A stretch of DNA of 64,000 nucleotides from NCBI RefSeq assembly GCF_019458805.1, contig NZ_JAIBOA010000016.1, positions 141,648 through 205,647 of the forward strand, given 5' to 3'. Position 1 is the first letter of the stretch. Each line of letters begins with the position of its first letter. The position numbers and the translations under genes are program-made. Below the pieces are notes generated by a model that did no database searches, had not been told where the DNA came from, and saw nothing but the letters and a program-made list of their open reading frames with translations. Positions 1-8,334 of this stretch are shown piece by piece. The DNA comes from Actinomadura parmotrematis (GTDB taxonomy: Bacteria; Actinomycetota; Actinomycetes; Streptosporangiales; Streptosporangiaceae).

Positions 1-789
1 GGCCAGCAGGGTGAGGCGGTGCACCGCCGGGTCGTTCTCCAGCTCCTCGCGGGCCGGGCCGCCGGCGATGGCGAGCTCGGCCTCGGGGACGTGCACCAGG
101 GCGCGGATCGCGGTGGCGACGCCGCCGTCCTCCAGGTCGCGGGCGACGGTGACCAGGCGGGGCCGGTCGCTGCGCGGCATCGCCGGGCCGATCTGGGTGA
201 ACTGCTCGCCGTCGACGCCGTAGGGGCGGACGGCGATGGTGTTGCGCGGCACGCCCATCCGGGCGAGGGCGTTGGCCTCGCCGGTGTGCGCGGCGATGAC
301 GGCGTCGGCGCCGCGGCCGACGGCGGTCTCCAGCCGCATGCGGGCCGGGTGCACCTCGCGGCCGAGGCGGCGCTCGCCGGCGGCGAGGCCGTGGTAGCTC
401 TGCACGAACGGGATGCCGAGCTCGCGGGCGACGGCGCAGGCGGCGAGGCCGCCGATCCAGCCGTGGGCGTGGACGACGTCGGGGCGGTGCGCGCCGCTCC
501 AGCGGCGGCGGAGGGCGTCGGTGAACTCGCCGAGGACGGCGAGCTGGTCCTCCTCGCGGAGGCGGTCGGCGGGGCCGGCCTCCAGCATGTGCAGGGTGGC
601 GCCGGGGGCGATGCGGGTGCGGCCGCGGGCGGTGGTGTTCTGGCGGCGGCCGTAGACGTGCACGGTGTGCTCTTCGCCGTCGGCCGGGCGGGCCAGGGAG
701 CGGGCGAGCTCGCGGACGTGGATCGCGTGGACGCTGTCGTCGTCGAGGGAGGCGAGGGAGACGAGCGCGATGGAGAGGGTGCGACGCAT
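1..789 (-). CDS. GT4-family glycosyltransferase, C-terminus cut by window edge
   Basis: Reading leftward from ATG at 789, preceded by GGAGG (796-800) with 6-nt spacing, gives 263 residues with no stop before base 1. The N-terminal half has the GT-B acceptor-domain layout: a first beta strand (LSIALVSLASLDDDSVHAIH), then DVVHAHGWIGGLAA and FVQSYHGLAAGERRLGREVH. The second domain opens with PYGVDGEQF and RLVTVARDLEDGG. Family members transfer sugars from nucleotide-sugar donors to lipids or other sugars; the acceptor cannot be told from sequence. It is divergent from the serpin gene across about 170 bp. The donor-binding E-x7-E motif lies outside the window. Confidence 0.85.
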   Translation of the reverse strand, partial: MRRTLSIALVSLASLDDDSVHAIHVRELARSLARPADGEEHTVHVYGRRQNTTARGRTRIAPGATLHMLEAGPADRLREEDQLAVLGEFTDALRRRWSGAHRPDVVHAHGWIGGLAACAVARELGIPFVQSYHGLAAGERRLGREVHPARMRLETAVGRGADAVIAAHTGEANALARMGVPRNTIAVRPYGVDGEQFTQIGPAMPRSDRPRLVTVARDLEDGGVATAIRALVHVPEAELAIAGGPAREELENDPAVHRLTLLA

Positions 790-963
790 GACGATCCTCC
801 GAGGTTCAAGGCAGGGGTAACCTGGAGGTATCTGCGTCTTAGACACCTTGCTCGATCACTGTAATGTCCGGTGGCGCCCGAAAGCAAACCCCCGCTTCCC
901 GGAAATCGCAAAAAAGACGCCCGGGGAAGGGAACCCTGTCGCCAGGGGCGGCGTCGTAACCTC

Positions 964-2211
964 ATGCGCGCCCCTGCCCCCGTCCTGGCGCTGACCTGCG
1001 CCGTCCTGCTCCCGGTCATCGCCTCGTGCGGTGCGCCGGCCGCCGCCGCGCAGGAGGTGCGCGGCACCGCGAAACCCGTCCCGCGCGCCGATCCGCGCCC
1101 GCTGGCGCGCGCCGACACCGCCTTCGGGCTCGCGATGCTCGGCGCGGTGTGCGCGAAGGGCTCGCACGCCAACGCGGTGCTGTCGCCGAGCAGCCTGGCC
1201 TCCGGCCTCGGCATGGTGCGCCTCGGCGCCCGCGGCGCGACCGCGCGGGCGATGGACCGCACCCTGCACCTGCCGTCCGGCGACCTGCTGCCGGGCCTGC
1301 ACGCCCGCACCGCCGCGCTGCGCGCCCTGAACGGCAAGGACGTCGCGCTCCGCGTCACCGACCGGATCTGGGCCGACGAGCACGTGCCCACCAACGCCGG
1401 CTACCTGAACGACCTGGCCACCGGCTACGACGCCGGGCTGCGCAAGCTCGACATCAGCGGAGCGCCCGACGCCGCGCGCCGCACCGTCAACGACCGGATC
1501 GCGGACGACACCGCGGGCCGCATCCGCGACCTGCTGCCGCCGGACTCCGTCACCTCCTCCACCGGCTGGATCCTCACCGACGCCGTCCATCTGAAGGCCC
1601 GCTGGGCGGCGCCGTTCGAGGCGGAGTCCACCCTCCCGAAGCCCTTCGCCGCGGCGACCGGGACCGTCCAGGCGACCACGATGGCCGCGACCGGCCTCTT
1701 CGCCTACGCCCGCGCGGGCGGCTGGACGGCCGTCGACCTGCCCTACCGGGGCGGCCGCGCGAGCATGACCGCGCTGCTGCCCGCCGCCGGCGCGAAGGAG
1801 TGCGCGCTCCCCGACGCCGCGACGCTCGCGCGCGTCACCGCCGGGCTGCGCCCGACGTCCGTCGAGCTCGCCCTCCCCAAGGCCGACCTGTCGGCGACCC
1901 TGGACGCCGAGTCGCTGCTGAAGGAGCTCGGGATGGGCGTCGCGTTCGGCGACGGCGCCGACTTCACCGGCATCTCCCCGAAGGCGGGCGCCCTCCAGTT
2001 CGTCCGGCACGCCGCCGCGCTGAAGGTCGACGAGGACGGCACCGAGGGCGCCGCCGCGACCGCCGTCGGCGTCGACGTGGCCGGCGCGGTCGCGCCGCCG
2101 CGCGGGAAGGTCCGGGTCGCCTTCGACCGGCCCTACCTGCTGCTCGTCCGCGACCGCACGACCGGCGAGCCGCTGTTCCTCGCCCGCGTCGCCGACCCGA
2201 CGAAGCGGTGA
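964..2211 (+). CDS. Serpin family protease inhibitor, predicted lipoprotein
   Basis: The protein is 415 aa. The ATG at 964 is chosen over an upstream in-frame ATG at 871 because it opens directly into a signal peptide ending in a lipobox (LPVIASCG), so export and membrane anchoring are expected. The body follows the serpin fold: an N-terminal helix with LSPSSLASGLGMVRLGARG, the NDRIADDTAG breach region, and a reactive-loop hinge near residue 360 (DEDGTEGAAATAVG) with small residues typical of inhibitory serpins. The C-terminal serpin signature is FDRPYLLLVRD...LFLARVADP. It probably acts as a suicide inhibitor of serine proteases outside the cell. The target is unknown. No strong Shine-Dalgarno is seen. 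Confidence 0.9.
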   Translation: MRAPAPVLALTCAVLLPVIASCGAPAAAAQEVRGTAKPVPRADPRPLARADTAFGLAMLGAVCAKGSHANAVLSPSSLASGLGMVRLGARGATARAMDRTLHLPSGDLLPGLHARTAALRALNGKDVALRVTDRIWADEHVPTNAGYLNDLATGYDAGLRKLDISGAPDAARRTVNDRIADDTAGRIRDLLPPDSVTSSTGWILTDAVHLKARWAAPFEAESTLPKPFAAATGTVQATTMAATGLFAYARAGGWTAVDLPYRGGRASMTALLPAAGAKECALPDAATLARVTAGLRPTSVELALPKADLSATLDAESLLKELGMGVAFGDGADFTGISPKAGALQFVRHAAALKVDEDGTEGAAATAVGVDVAGAVAPPRGKVRVAFDRPYLLLVRDRTTGEPLFLARVADPTKR

Positions 2212-2855
2212 CCCCCGGCCTGCTCTGGTACGTCGCCTACGGCAGCAACCTGTACCGGGAGCGGTTCGCCTGCTACCTGGCGGGCGGGACGCCGCCCGGC
2301 GGCGCGTGGCGCTACCCCGGCTGCCGCGACGCCGCGCCCGCGCGCGACGACCGGGCCGTCCTGCTGCCCGGCGGCATCTACTTCGCGCACACCTCCCTCA
2401 CCTGGGGCGGCGGCATGGCGTTCTACGACCCCGGCCTGCCCGGGCGCGCGCCCGCCCGCGCCTACCTGCTCACCGCCGCGCAGTTCTGCGACGTCATGGC
2501 GCAGGAGATGCGCAGGCGAGTGGATGCGCACGATCCCGGCACGGACCGCGACCTGTCCGAGGTCCTCGCGACCGGGCGGCAGCGCCTCGGCCCCGGCCGC
2601 TACGAGACGCTCCTGAAAGTGGGGGAGCGGGACGGCCGTCCCATGCTCACCTTCACCGCCCCGCACCCGGCGGCCGAGGCGCCGTTGAACGCGCCGTCCG
2701 CGCCCTACCTGACGATGCTCGGCCGCGGCCTCGCAGAGGCGCACGGCTGGGACGCGGACCGCGCCGCCGCCTACCTGGCGGCCCGCCCCGGCGCGCGCCG
2801 GAACTGGACGCACCGGCGGATAGCGGACCTCCTTGGGGTAGTTTCGCCCCCATGA
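2208..2855 (+). CDS. Gamma-glutamylcyclotransferase-like protein
   Basis: It starts at GTG 2208, which overlaps the serpin stop (GTGA), and ends overlapping the peroxiredoxin ATG (ATGA), so the three genes look translationally coupled. The 215-aa protein begins with the GGCT-superfamily signature WYVAYGSNL, whose glycine-rich turn binds the gamma-glutamyl group in characterised members. A mid-protein region with conserved Trp/Tyr positions follows (TWGGGMAFYDPG). The expected general-acid Glu of true cyclotransferases cannot be assigned with certainty, so the reaction is uncertain. A role in glutathione-like or gamma-glutamyl amine turnover is only a family inference. Confidence 0.7.
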   Translation: MTPGLLWYVAYGSNLYRERFACYLAGGTPPGGAWRYPGCRDAAPARDDRAVLLPGGIYFAHTSLTWGGGMAFYDPGLPGRAPARAYLLTAAQFCDVMAQEMRRRVDAHDPGTDRDLSEVLATGRQRLGPGRYETLLKVGERDGRPMLTFTAPHPAAEAPLNAPSAPYLTMLGRGLAEAHGWDADRAAAYLAARPGARRNWTHRRIADLLGVVSPP

Positions 2856-3331
2856 AGATCGGTGATGTCGTCGAGGACTTCGAGCTCCCCGACGAGACGG
2901 GCACGACCCGTTCGCTGACCAGCCTCCTGGAGAACGGCCCCGTGGTGCTGTTCTTCTACCCTGCGGCCCTGTCGCCCGGCTGCACCGCCGAGGCGTGCCA
3001 CTTCCGCGACACCGCCGCCGAGTTCGCCGCCGCCGGCGGGCAGCCCGTCGGCATCAGCGGCGACAGCGTCGAGAAGCAGCAGGAGTTCGCCGGCAAGCAC
3101 ACCCTCGGCTACCCGCTGCTCAGCGACCCCGAGGGGACCGTGCGGTCCCGGTTCGGGGTGAAGCGCGGCCTCACGCTCGTGCCGACCAAGCGGCAGACCT
3201 TCGTGATCGGCACCGACCGCCGGATCGCCGAGGTCGTCAAGAGCGAGGTGCGGATGAGCGTGCACGCCGACAAGGCGCTGGAGGCCGTCCGCCGGCTCAG
3301 CCCCGGGAGGCCGGCAGCACCGGCAGAGTGA
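2852..3331 (+). CDS. Peroxiredoxin, Bcp/PrxQ type
   Basis: A 159-aa thioredoxin-fold protein with the AhpC/TSA layout. The N-terminus is DFELPDETG; the active-site loop is FFYPAALSPGCTAEACHFRD, with the peroxidatic Cys at about 44 and a second Cys at 49, the spacing used by atypical two-Cys PrxQ enzymes. The usual Pro-x3-Thr-x2-Cys motif has Ser in place of Thr, a conservative change. It should reduce peroxides in the cytoplasm with thioredoxin-type reductants. The start overlaps the upstream gene by ATGA. The 3' end overlaps the convergent hydrolase gene by about 35 bp. Confidence 0.92.
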   Translation: MKIGDVVEDFELPDETGTTRSLTSLLENGPVVLFFYPAALSPGCTAEACHFRDTAAEFAAAGGQPVGISGDSVEKQQEFAGKHTLGYPLLSDPEGTVRSRFGVKRGLTLVPTKRQTFVIGTDRRIAEVVKSEVRMSVHADKALEAVRRLSPGRPAAPAE

Positions 3332-4970
3332 TCGACGAGGCCCGGCCCGGGGTGTGGAACACCTCCTGGCCGGCCGCGACGAGCCGGGCCGCCGTCCCGA
3401 TCGGCTCCCCGGTGCCGGCGTTGCGGGCCACTCGCGGGTAGGCGCCCGAGGCGACCTGCACGCGGATGCGGTGCCCGGCGGCGAACCGGTGCCCGGCGGG
3501 CCAGAGCTCCACCGCCACGCGCCGCACCCCGTCAGGGTCCGGCGCATCGTCCGGCGCGTCCTCGCCGCCGTCCGCCGGGACGAGCCGCCGCATGCCCTCG
3601 CACAGGTTCAGCGAGACGCCGCCGGGGTCCACGTCGCAGAGCCGCACGACGAAGTCGGTGTGCTCGCGGGTGGAGCGCGCGAACAGCTCGGCAGCCACCG
3701 GCCCGATCACCTCGACGTCGCGCTCCAGCGGCGCGGACGTGAACGTCAGGACGTCGCGGCGCGCCTCCAGGCGGCGCTGGTCGGCGACCGGGCGGTTGTC
3801 GCCGAGCAGCGCCGGGCCGCCGAGGAACGGCGTCGGGTGCGCCGGGTCGTAGCGGTAGGCGGTGGGCTCGGACTCCGGCGGCTCCTCGGGCGACAGGCCC
3901 CCGTCCGGCTGGAGGCGCCACTGCTGCGGGCGCAGGCCCGGCACCGGCCAGTCGGGGAACTCGCGCCACTCGCCGGCGCCCGTCACGAACACCCGGACGG
4001 GCTGCTCGCGCAGGTCCGACGGGTCGTCCAGCAGGTGCGCGCGGAACCAGCCGATCGCCTCGCGGACCGAGCGGCGCATCATCTGCTGGTCGGCGTGGAA
4101 CCACGGCCCGATCGTCAGGTAGGGGCGGTGCCCGGCGGCGCGCAGCGCGGCGTAGTCCTTGAGCTGCCAGGGCAGGAAGATGTCGTACCAGCCGCCCGTC
4201 ATGTTCACCGGCGCGGTCACCTTCGCGACGGCGGGGCTGAAGTCGCGGCGGTCCCAGAACGGGGTGTCGGGGCCGTTGACCAGCAGGTCCTGGAAGAACC
4301 GCTGCTGCTCGCCGGTCGCCAGCAGGTCCAGCTCGCCGAGCGGGCGGCCCGACAGCGCGGCCCGCCGGGCGCGGCGCGGCGACATGTACCCGGTGGTGAG
4401 GCCCGACAGCGGGTGCTTCATCCGCGCGGTGAGGTCCACCCACGTCAGGGTCGCCTCCAGCGCGAAGGTGCCGCCGACGTTGATGGCGTCGCGGAACTGC
4501 GACGCCGTCACCTGCATCGACAGGGCCTTGAGCTCCGGCCCGGCCTCGGCGGCGACGGCCCACTGCACGTAGCCGAGGTAGCTCGGCCCGTGCATCGCGA
4601 ACGTCTCGCCGAACCAAGGCTGACTCTTCAGCCAGGCAACTGTGGCGAGACCGTCGTCCCGCTCGTCCAGCGGCATGAACACCCCGCCGGACCCGAAGCC
4701 GCCGCGCACGCTCTGGACCACGGCCTGGAAGCCGTGCGAGGCGAACGCCTGCCCGCACATCAGCCCGAACGGGCCGCGCCGCCCGTAGGGCGAGCGGACC
4801 AGGATCGTCGGCGGCCGGTCGACGCCCTCGGGCGCGTAGTGGTCGGCCAGCAGGTCGACGCCGTCCTCGACGGGGACGCGCAGGTCGCGGGTCACGCGCA
4901 CGCGATGGGGGCCGTTCTTCAGCCCGAGCGCGGAGACCCCCAGCCGGCGCAGCAGTTGCGTTCCCACCAT
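3297..4970 (-). CDS. CocE/NonD family alpha/beta hydrolase
   Basis: 557 aa from ATG 4970 (MVGTQLLRRLG); an in-frame extension further upstream has shadow-like composition and was not used. It matches the X-Pro dipeptidyl-peptidase/CocE family. The N-terminal hydrolase domain starts RDLRVPVEDGVDLLADHY and carries the nucleophile elbow GPSYLGYVQW (Ser), the acid region GGWYDIF (Asp) and the histidine region IGPWFHAD. A C-terminal jelly-roll domain (about 390-557) includes RDVLTFTSAPLERDVEVIGP and GHRIRVQVASGAYPR. The family hydrolyses acyl esters or amides; the substrate here is unknown. No secretion signal is seen. It is convergent with the peroxiredoxin gene. Confidence 0.92.
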   Translation of the reverse strand: MVGTQLLRRLGVSALGLKNGPHRVRVTRDLRVPVEDGVDLLADHYAPEGVDRPPTILVRSPYGRRGPFGLMCGQAFASHGFQAVVQSVRGGFGSGGVFMPLDERDDGLATVAWLKSQPWFGETFAMHGPSYLGYVQWAVAAEAGPELKALSMQVTASQFRDAINVGGTFALEATLTWVDLTARMKHPLSGLTTGYMSPRRARRAALSGRPLGELDLLATGEQQRFFQDLLVNGPDTPFWDRRDFSPAVAKVTAPVNMTGGWYDIFLPWQLKDYAALRAAGHRPYLTIGPWFHADQQMMRRSVREAIGWFRAHLLDDPSDLREQPVRVFVTGAGEWREFPDWPVPGLRPQQWRLQPDGGLSPEEPPESEPTAYRYDPAHPTPFLGGPALLGDNRPVADQRRLEARRDVLTFTSAPLERDVEVIGPVAAELFARSTREHTDFVVRLCDVDPGGVSLNLCEGMRRLVPADGGEDAPDDAPDPDGVRRVAVELWPAGHRFAAGHRIRVQVASGAYPRVARNAGTGEPIGTAARLVAAGQEVFHTPGRASSITLPVLPASRG

Positions 4971-5085
4971 TCGCCCGATCGTAGCCAGCGCGTCCCGGTA
5001 CCTTGCGGTCGCGCCCCCGCAAGTGCCGCACTTCACTACCATCGGCGCGTTGGACCACCGTCCCTGCAAGGAGGAGATTCCCGCC

Positions 5086-6192
5086 ATGCCGCACACGCTG
5101 GAGTGGAGCCGGGTGATCGCCGCGGCCGTCGTCGTGGCGGTCGCGCTCGTGGTGGCGATCGCGCTCCGGCTCCTCGGCGGCCGGCTCACCCGCCGCGCCG
5201 GTGACACCCGCTGGACGTGGGACGACCTCATCGCCCGCCTGCTCCAGGACCTGGCGCTGCCGGTCGCGCTGCTGGCCGGGCTCTGGCTCGGCGCCGAGAT
5301 CCTCAAGCTGCCGCCGAAGACGCTGGACTACACCGGCAAGGTGCTCACCGCGATCACCGTGCTGGTCGTCTCGCTCGCCCTCGCCCGGCTCATCTCCGGG
5401 ATCGTCACCGGGGTCGCCTCGGTGCGCCAGGGGATGGCGGGCAGCGTCACCATCTTCGCCAACATCACCCGCGTGGTGGTGCTCGGCATCGGCGTCCTGA
5501 TCATGCTGCAGAGCCTCGGGGTGTCGATCACGCCGCTGCTCGGCGCCCTCGGCGTCGGCGGCCTCGCCGTCGCCCTCGCGCTCCAGGACACCCTCGCCAA
5601 CCTGTTCGCCGGCGTGCACGTCCTCGCGTCCAAGACGATCGAGCCGGGCGACTACATCCGCCTGTCCACCGGCCAGGAGGGCTACGTCGTCGACATCAAC
5701 TGGCGCAACACCTCGATCCGGACGCTGGCCGACAACATCGAGGTCATCCCGAACCAGCGGTTCTCCGACACGATCCTCACCAACTACCACCGGCCCGCGC
5801 AGGACATGTCGCTGCTGATCCAGGCGCACGTCGGCTACGGCAGCGACCTGGAGCGCGTCGAGGAGGTCGTGATCGAGGTCGGCCAGGAGGTCATGGCCGA
5901 GGTCGAGGGCGGGGTGAAGGACGCCGAGACGCTGGTGCGGTTCCACACCTTCGCCGACTCGGGCATCGGGTTCACCATCATCCTGCGCACCAGCGAGTTC
6001 GGCGACCAGTTCCGCCTGAAGCACGAGCTCGTCAAGCGGCTGCACCGCCGCTTCCAGGACGAGGGGATCGAGATCCCCTTCCCGGCGCTCCGCCTCATCC
6101 AGGACGGCGGCGCGGCGCCCGCGGGCGACGCGCTCTCTCAGGCCGACGGTCGCGGGCTGACGGCGGGCAGCAGCACCTCGTCCACCAGGTAG
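5086..6192 (+). CDS. MscS-family mechanosensitive ion channel
   Basis: ATG 5086 is chosen because AAGGAGG sits at 5069-5075 with 10-nt spacing; an upstream ATG at 5023 lacks this. The protein (368 aa) has four or so N-terminal membrane segments. It then has the MscS pore helix and beta domain: ALGVGGLAVALALQDTLANLF, followed by ASKTIEPGDYIRL, and NWRNTSIRTLADNIEVIPNQ. A soluble C-terminal domain ends in the usual FPALRL region. It probably releases osmolytes on hypo-osmotic shock. The 3' end overlaps the convergent tetR-type gene by about 55 bp. Confidence 0.93.
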   Translation: MPHTLEWSRVIAAAVVVAVALVVAIALRLLGGRLTRRAGDTRWTWDDLIARLLQDLALPVALLAGLWLGAEILKLPPKTLDYTGKVLTAITVLVVSLALARLISGIVTGVASVRQGMAGSVTIFANITRVVVLGIGVLIMLQSLGVSITPLLGALGVGGLAVALALQDTLANLFAGVHVLASKTIEPGDYIRLSTGQEGYVVDINWRNTSIRTLADNIEVIPNQRFSDTILTNYHRPAQDMSLLIQAHVGYGSDLERVEEVVIEVGQEVMAEVEGGVKDAETLVRFHTFADSGIGFTIILRTSEFGDQFRLKHELVKRLHRRFQDEGIEIPFPALRLIQDGGAAPAGDALSQADGRGLTAGSSTSSTR

Positions 6193-6719
6193 CGCAGCTC
6201 CTCGTCCGACATCAGGTGCCCGGCGGTCAGCATCCGGTAGTTGACGGCCGCCGGGCCGATGTCGCCCATCTGGCCGGTGTCGGCGCCCGGCCGCACCGTC
6301 CCGCGCTCGGCGCCCTCGCGCAGCACCCGGTACATGCCCTCCTTGATCGGCTTGATCAGCCGGTCGTGAACGATGTCGTGCACTAGTCCGCTCTCCTCGT
6401 CCTTGAGGATCTGGAACGTCGCCCCCCGGCACGCGGCCATGGTGTCGCGGTAGCAGGTGAGCAGCTCCAGCAGGCCGGCGCGCAGGTCGCCGCCGGCGGT
6501 CGGCGCCGGCGGGTCGGGCAGCGCGTGCAGCAGCGCGTCCCCGACCAGCTCGGCCTTGGACGGCCAGCGCCGGTAGAGCGCGGCCTTGCCGGTGCGGGCG
6601 GCCGCGGCGACACCTTCCATCGTCAGCTCCCGGTAGCCGTGCGCGGCGACGAGCCGGAGCGCCGCGTCGTAGATGGCCGCCTCCAGCTCGGCGCCCCGGC
6701 GCCGCGTCCCGGGGGTCAC
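6138..6719 (-). CDS. TetR-family transcriptional repressor of the adjacent MFS gene
   Basis: About 193 aa from GTG 6719 (VTPGTRRRGAELEAAIYDAA). Longer in-frame extensions exist upstream but run through the operator DNA, so they are disfavoured. The N-terminal HTH is typical: LTMEGVAAAARTGKAALYRRWPSKAELV. The C-terminal ligand domain is TetR_C-like (LLELLTCYRDTMAACRG). It is divergent from the DHA2-type exporter at 6842, and the gap holds two copies of a 22-bp operator-like element, the usual arrangement for a drug-responsive repressor controlling itself and its exporter. The inducer is unknown. Confidence 0.9.
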   Translation of the reverse strand: MTPGTRRRGAELEAAIYDAALRLVAAHGYRELTMEGVAAAARTGKAALYRRWPSKAELVGDALLHALPDPPAPTAGGDLRAGLLELLTCYRDTMAACRGATFQILKDEESGLVHDIVHDRLIKPIKEGMYRVLREGAERGTVRPGADTGQMGDIGPAAVNYRMLTAGHLMSDEELRYLVDEVLLPAVSPRPSA

Positions 6720-6743
6720 CGGGCCGCCCCGGCCGTCCCGGAA

Positions 6744-6816
6744 ATAGTGAACGATACCGTTCCTTCTCGCTCGGATCGGTGATACCTTGCCACCATAGTG
6801 AACCTTGCCGTTCCTT
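6744..6816. promoter_or_regulatory. Duplicated TetR-type operator
   Basis: Two direct copies of a 22-bp element (6744-6765 and 6795-6816) share ATAGTGAAC, then CCGTTCCTT after a 4-base variable core. The first copy contains the perfect inverted repeat GAACG-ATAC-CGTTC, the size and shape of TetR half-sites. Copy starts are 51 bp apart, about five helical turns, so two dimers would lie on the same DNA face. The pair covers the gap between the divergent repressor and exporter genes. Confidence 0.7.
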
Positions 6817-6841
6817 AAATCAATGCCCGTGGAGGCTCGTC

Positions 6842-8236
6842 TTGACGACAGCTCCGAGCGGTCCGGCCAGCCGGCGGGAAGCCCCTCCCGCCGCGCCGCC
6901 GGCCCTCGCCCGTCCCGCACTCGCCCTCGCCGTCATCGTCGGCGCCCAGCTTATGATCGGCCTGGACACCTCGGTCGTCACCATCGCCCTGCCCGACATC
7001 CGCGCCGGCCTGCACCTCGGCACCGGCGGCCTGGCCTGGGTGCAGAACTCCTACATGCTCGCCTTCGGCGGCCTGCTGCTGCTCGGCGGCCGGACCGGCG
7101 ACGTCCTCGGCCGCCGCCGGGTGTTCGGCGCGGGCGTCGCGCTGTTCACCGCCGCGTCCCTGCTCGGCGGCCTCGCCACGGCGGGCTGGGCGCTGCTGCT
7201 CGCCCGCAGCCTCCAGGGCGTCGCGGCCGCCGTCGCCGCGCCGAGCGCGATGGCGCTCATCGCCGCCTCCTTCGAGGGCGCCGCCCGGGTGCGCGCGCTC
7301 AGCGTCTTCTCCGCCGTCATCGGCGCCGGGGGAGCGCTCGGGATGGTCGTCGGCGGCGCGCTCACCGAGGCCGCGTCCTGGCACTGGGTGTTCTTCGTCA
7401 ACGTGCCGATCGGCGCCGCCCTGCTCCTCGCCCTGCCGCGCGCCCTGCCGCACCTGCCGCCCAACCCCGGCCCCTTCGACGCGGCGGGCGCGCTCGCCGC
7501 CACCGCTGGCATGACCGCCGTGGTCTACGGGCTGATCCGCGCGTCCGGCGACGGATGGGGCGACGCCCGCGTCCTCGCGTCCCTGGCGGGCGGCGCGGTG
7601 CTGCTCGCGGTGTTCGTCGCCGTCGAGGCCCGCGCGCCGCGCCCGCTGATGCCGCTCCGGCTGCTCGCCGACCGCGAGCGCGCCGGCGCCTACGCCGCCC
7701 AGCTCCTCGCCGTCGCGGCGATGTTCGGGTCGTTCTTCTTCCTCACCCAGCGCATCCAGCACGACCTCGGCTACGGGCCGCTGCGCGCGGGCTTCGCGTT
7801 CGTCCCGACGGTCGGCCTGCAGTTCGTCACGGTGCGCCTCGTGCCGCGCCTGCTGCCCCGCTTCGGCGTCCGCACGCTGGTGGCGACCGGGCTCGCCGCG
7901 ATCACCGCCGCGCTCGCGATCCTCGCCGCCACCTCGCCGGACGGCGGCTACGCCGCGACGCTGCTCGTCCCGTTCGTGCTGCTCGGCGTGGGCGGCGGGC
8001 TCACCATCATGCCGCTGAACGCCGCGATCCTCGGGCGGGCGCCGGTCGAGGACGCCGGCGCCGCCTCGGGCATCGCCCAGACCATGCTGTGGACCGGCGC
8101 GTCCGTCGGGACGGCGGTCCTCGTCACCGTGCACGGCGCCGCGCCCGGCGCCGCCGTCTACGCGACGGCCGCCGCGTTCGCCGCCGCCGGCGTCGTCCTC
8201 GCCCTCCTCACCCTGCGCCCCCGGCCCCGCCCCTGA
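6842..8236 (+). CDS. MFS drug-resistance transporter, DHA2 (14-TM) type
   Basis: TTG at 6842 is chosen as start because GGAGG (6831-6835) lies 6 nt upstream and the next residues lead straight into the first membrane helix. About 464 aa with roughly 14 hydrophobic segments. DHA2 signatures: LDTSVVTIALPDI in TM1, the loop 2-3 motif GGRTGDVLGRRRVF, and motif C-like GAGGALGMVVGGALTE. It probably exports toxic compounds by proton antiport. Regulated by the divergent TetR. An unusually long hairpin follows the stop codon. Confidence 0.92.
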   Translation: MTTAPSGPASRREAPPAAPPALARPALALAVIVGAQLMIGLDTSVVTIALPDIRAGLHLGTGGLAWVQNSYMLAFGGLLLLGGRTGDVLGRRRVFGAGVALFTAASLLGGLATAGWALLLARSLQGVAAAVAAPSAMALIAASFEGAARVRALSVFSAVIGAGGALGMVVGGALTEAASWHWVFFVNVPIGAALLLALPRALPHLPPNPGPFDAAGALAATAGMTAVVYGLIRASGDGWGDARVLASLAGGAVLLAVFVAVEARAPRPLMPLRLLADRERAGAYAAQLLAVAAMFGSFFFLTQRIQHDLGYGPLRAGFAFVPTVGLQFVTVRLVPRLLPRFGVRTLVATGLAAITAALAILAATSPDGGYAATLLVPFVLLGVGGGLTIMPLNAAILGRAPVEDAGAASGIAQTMLWTGASVGTAVLVTVHGAAPGAAVYATAAAFAAAGVVLALLTLRPRPRP

Positions 8237-8334
8237 CCCCCCGGTCACCCCTCGTCGAGATGCGGCGTGTCGCGCACTTCGAAGATCGAAAGTGCGCAAC
8301 ACGCCGCATCTCAACTCTCCGTGACCGGGGGGTC
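8235..8334. terminator. Large two-part inverted repeat at convergent gene ends
   Basis: Outer arms GACCCCCCGGTCAC (8235-8248) and its exact complement (8321-8334) enclose a second hairpin. That inner hairpin has a 14-bp perfect stem (8257-8270 with 8299-8312), one mismatch, a further 8-bp stem (8272-8279 with 8290-8297) and a 10-nt loop. It contains both stop codons of the convergent MFS and ATPase-ankyrin genes and should act as a bidirectional terminator, although there is no U-run. Confidence 0.75.
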
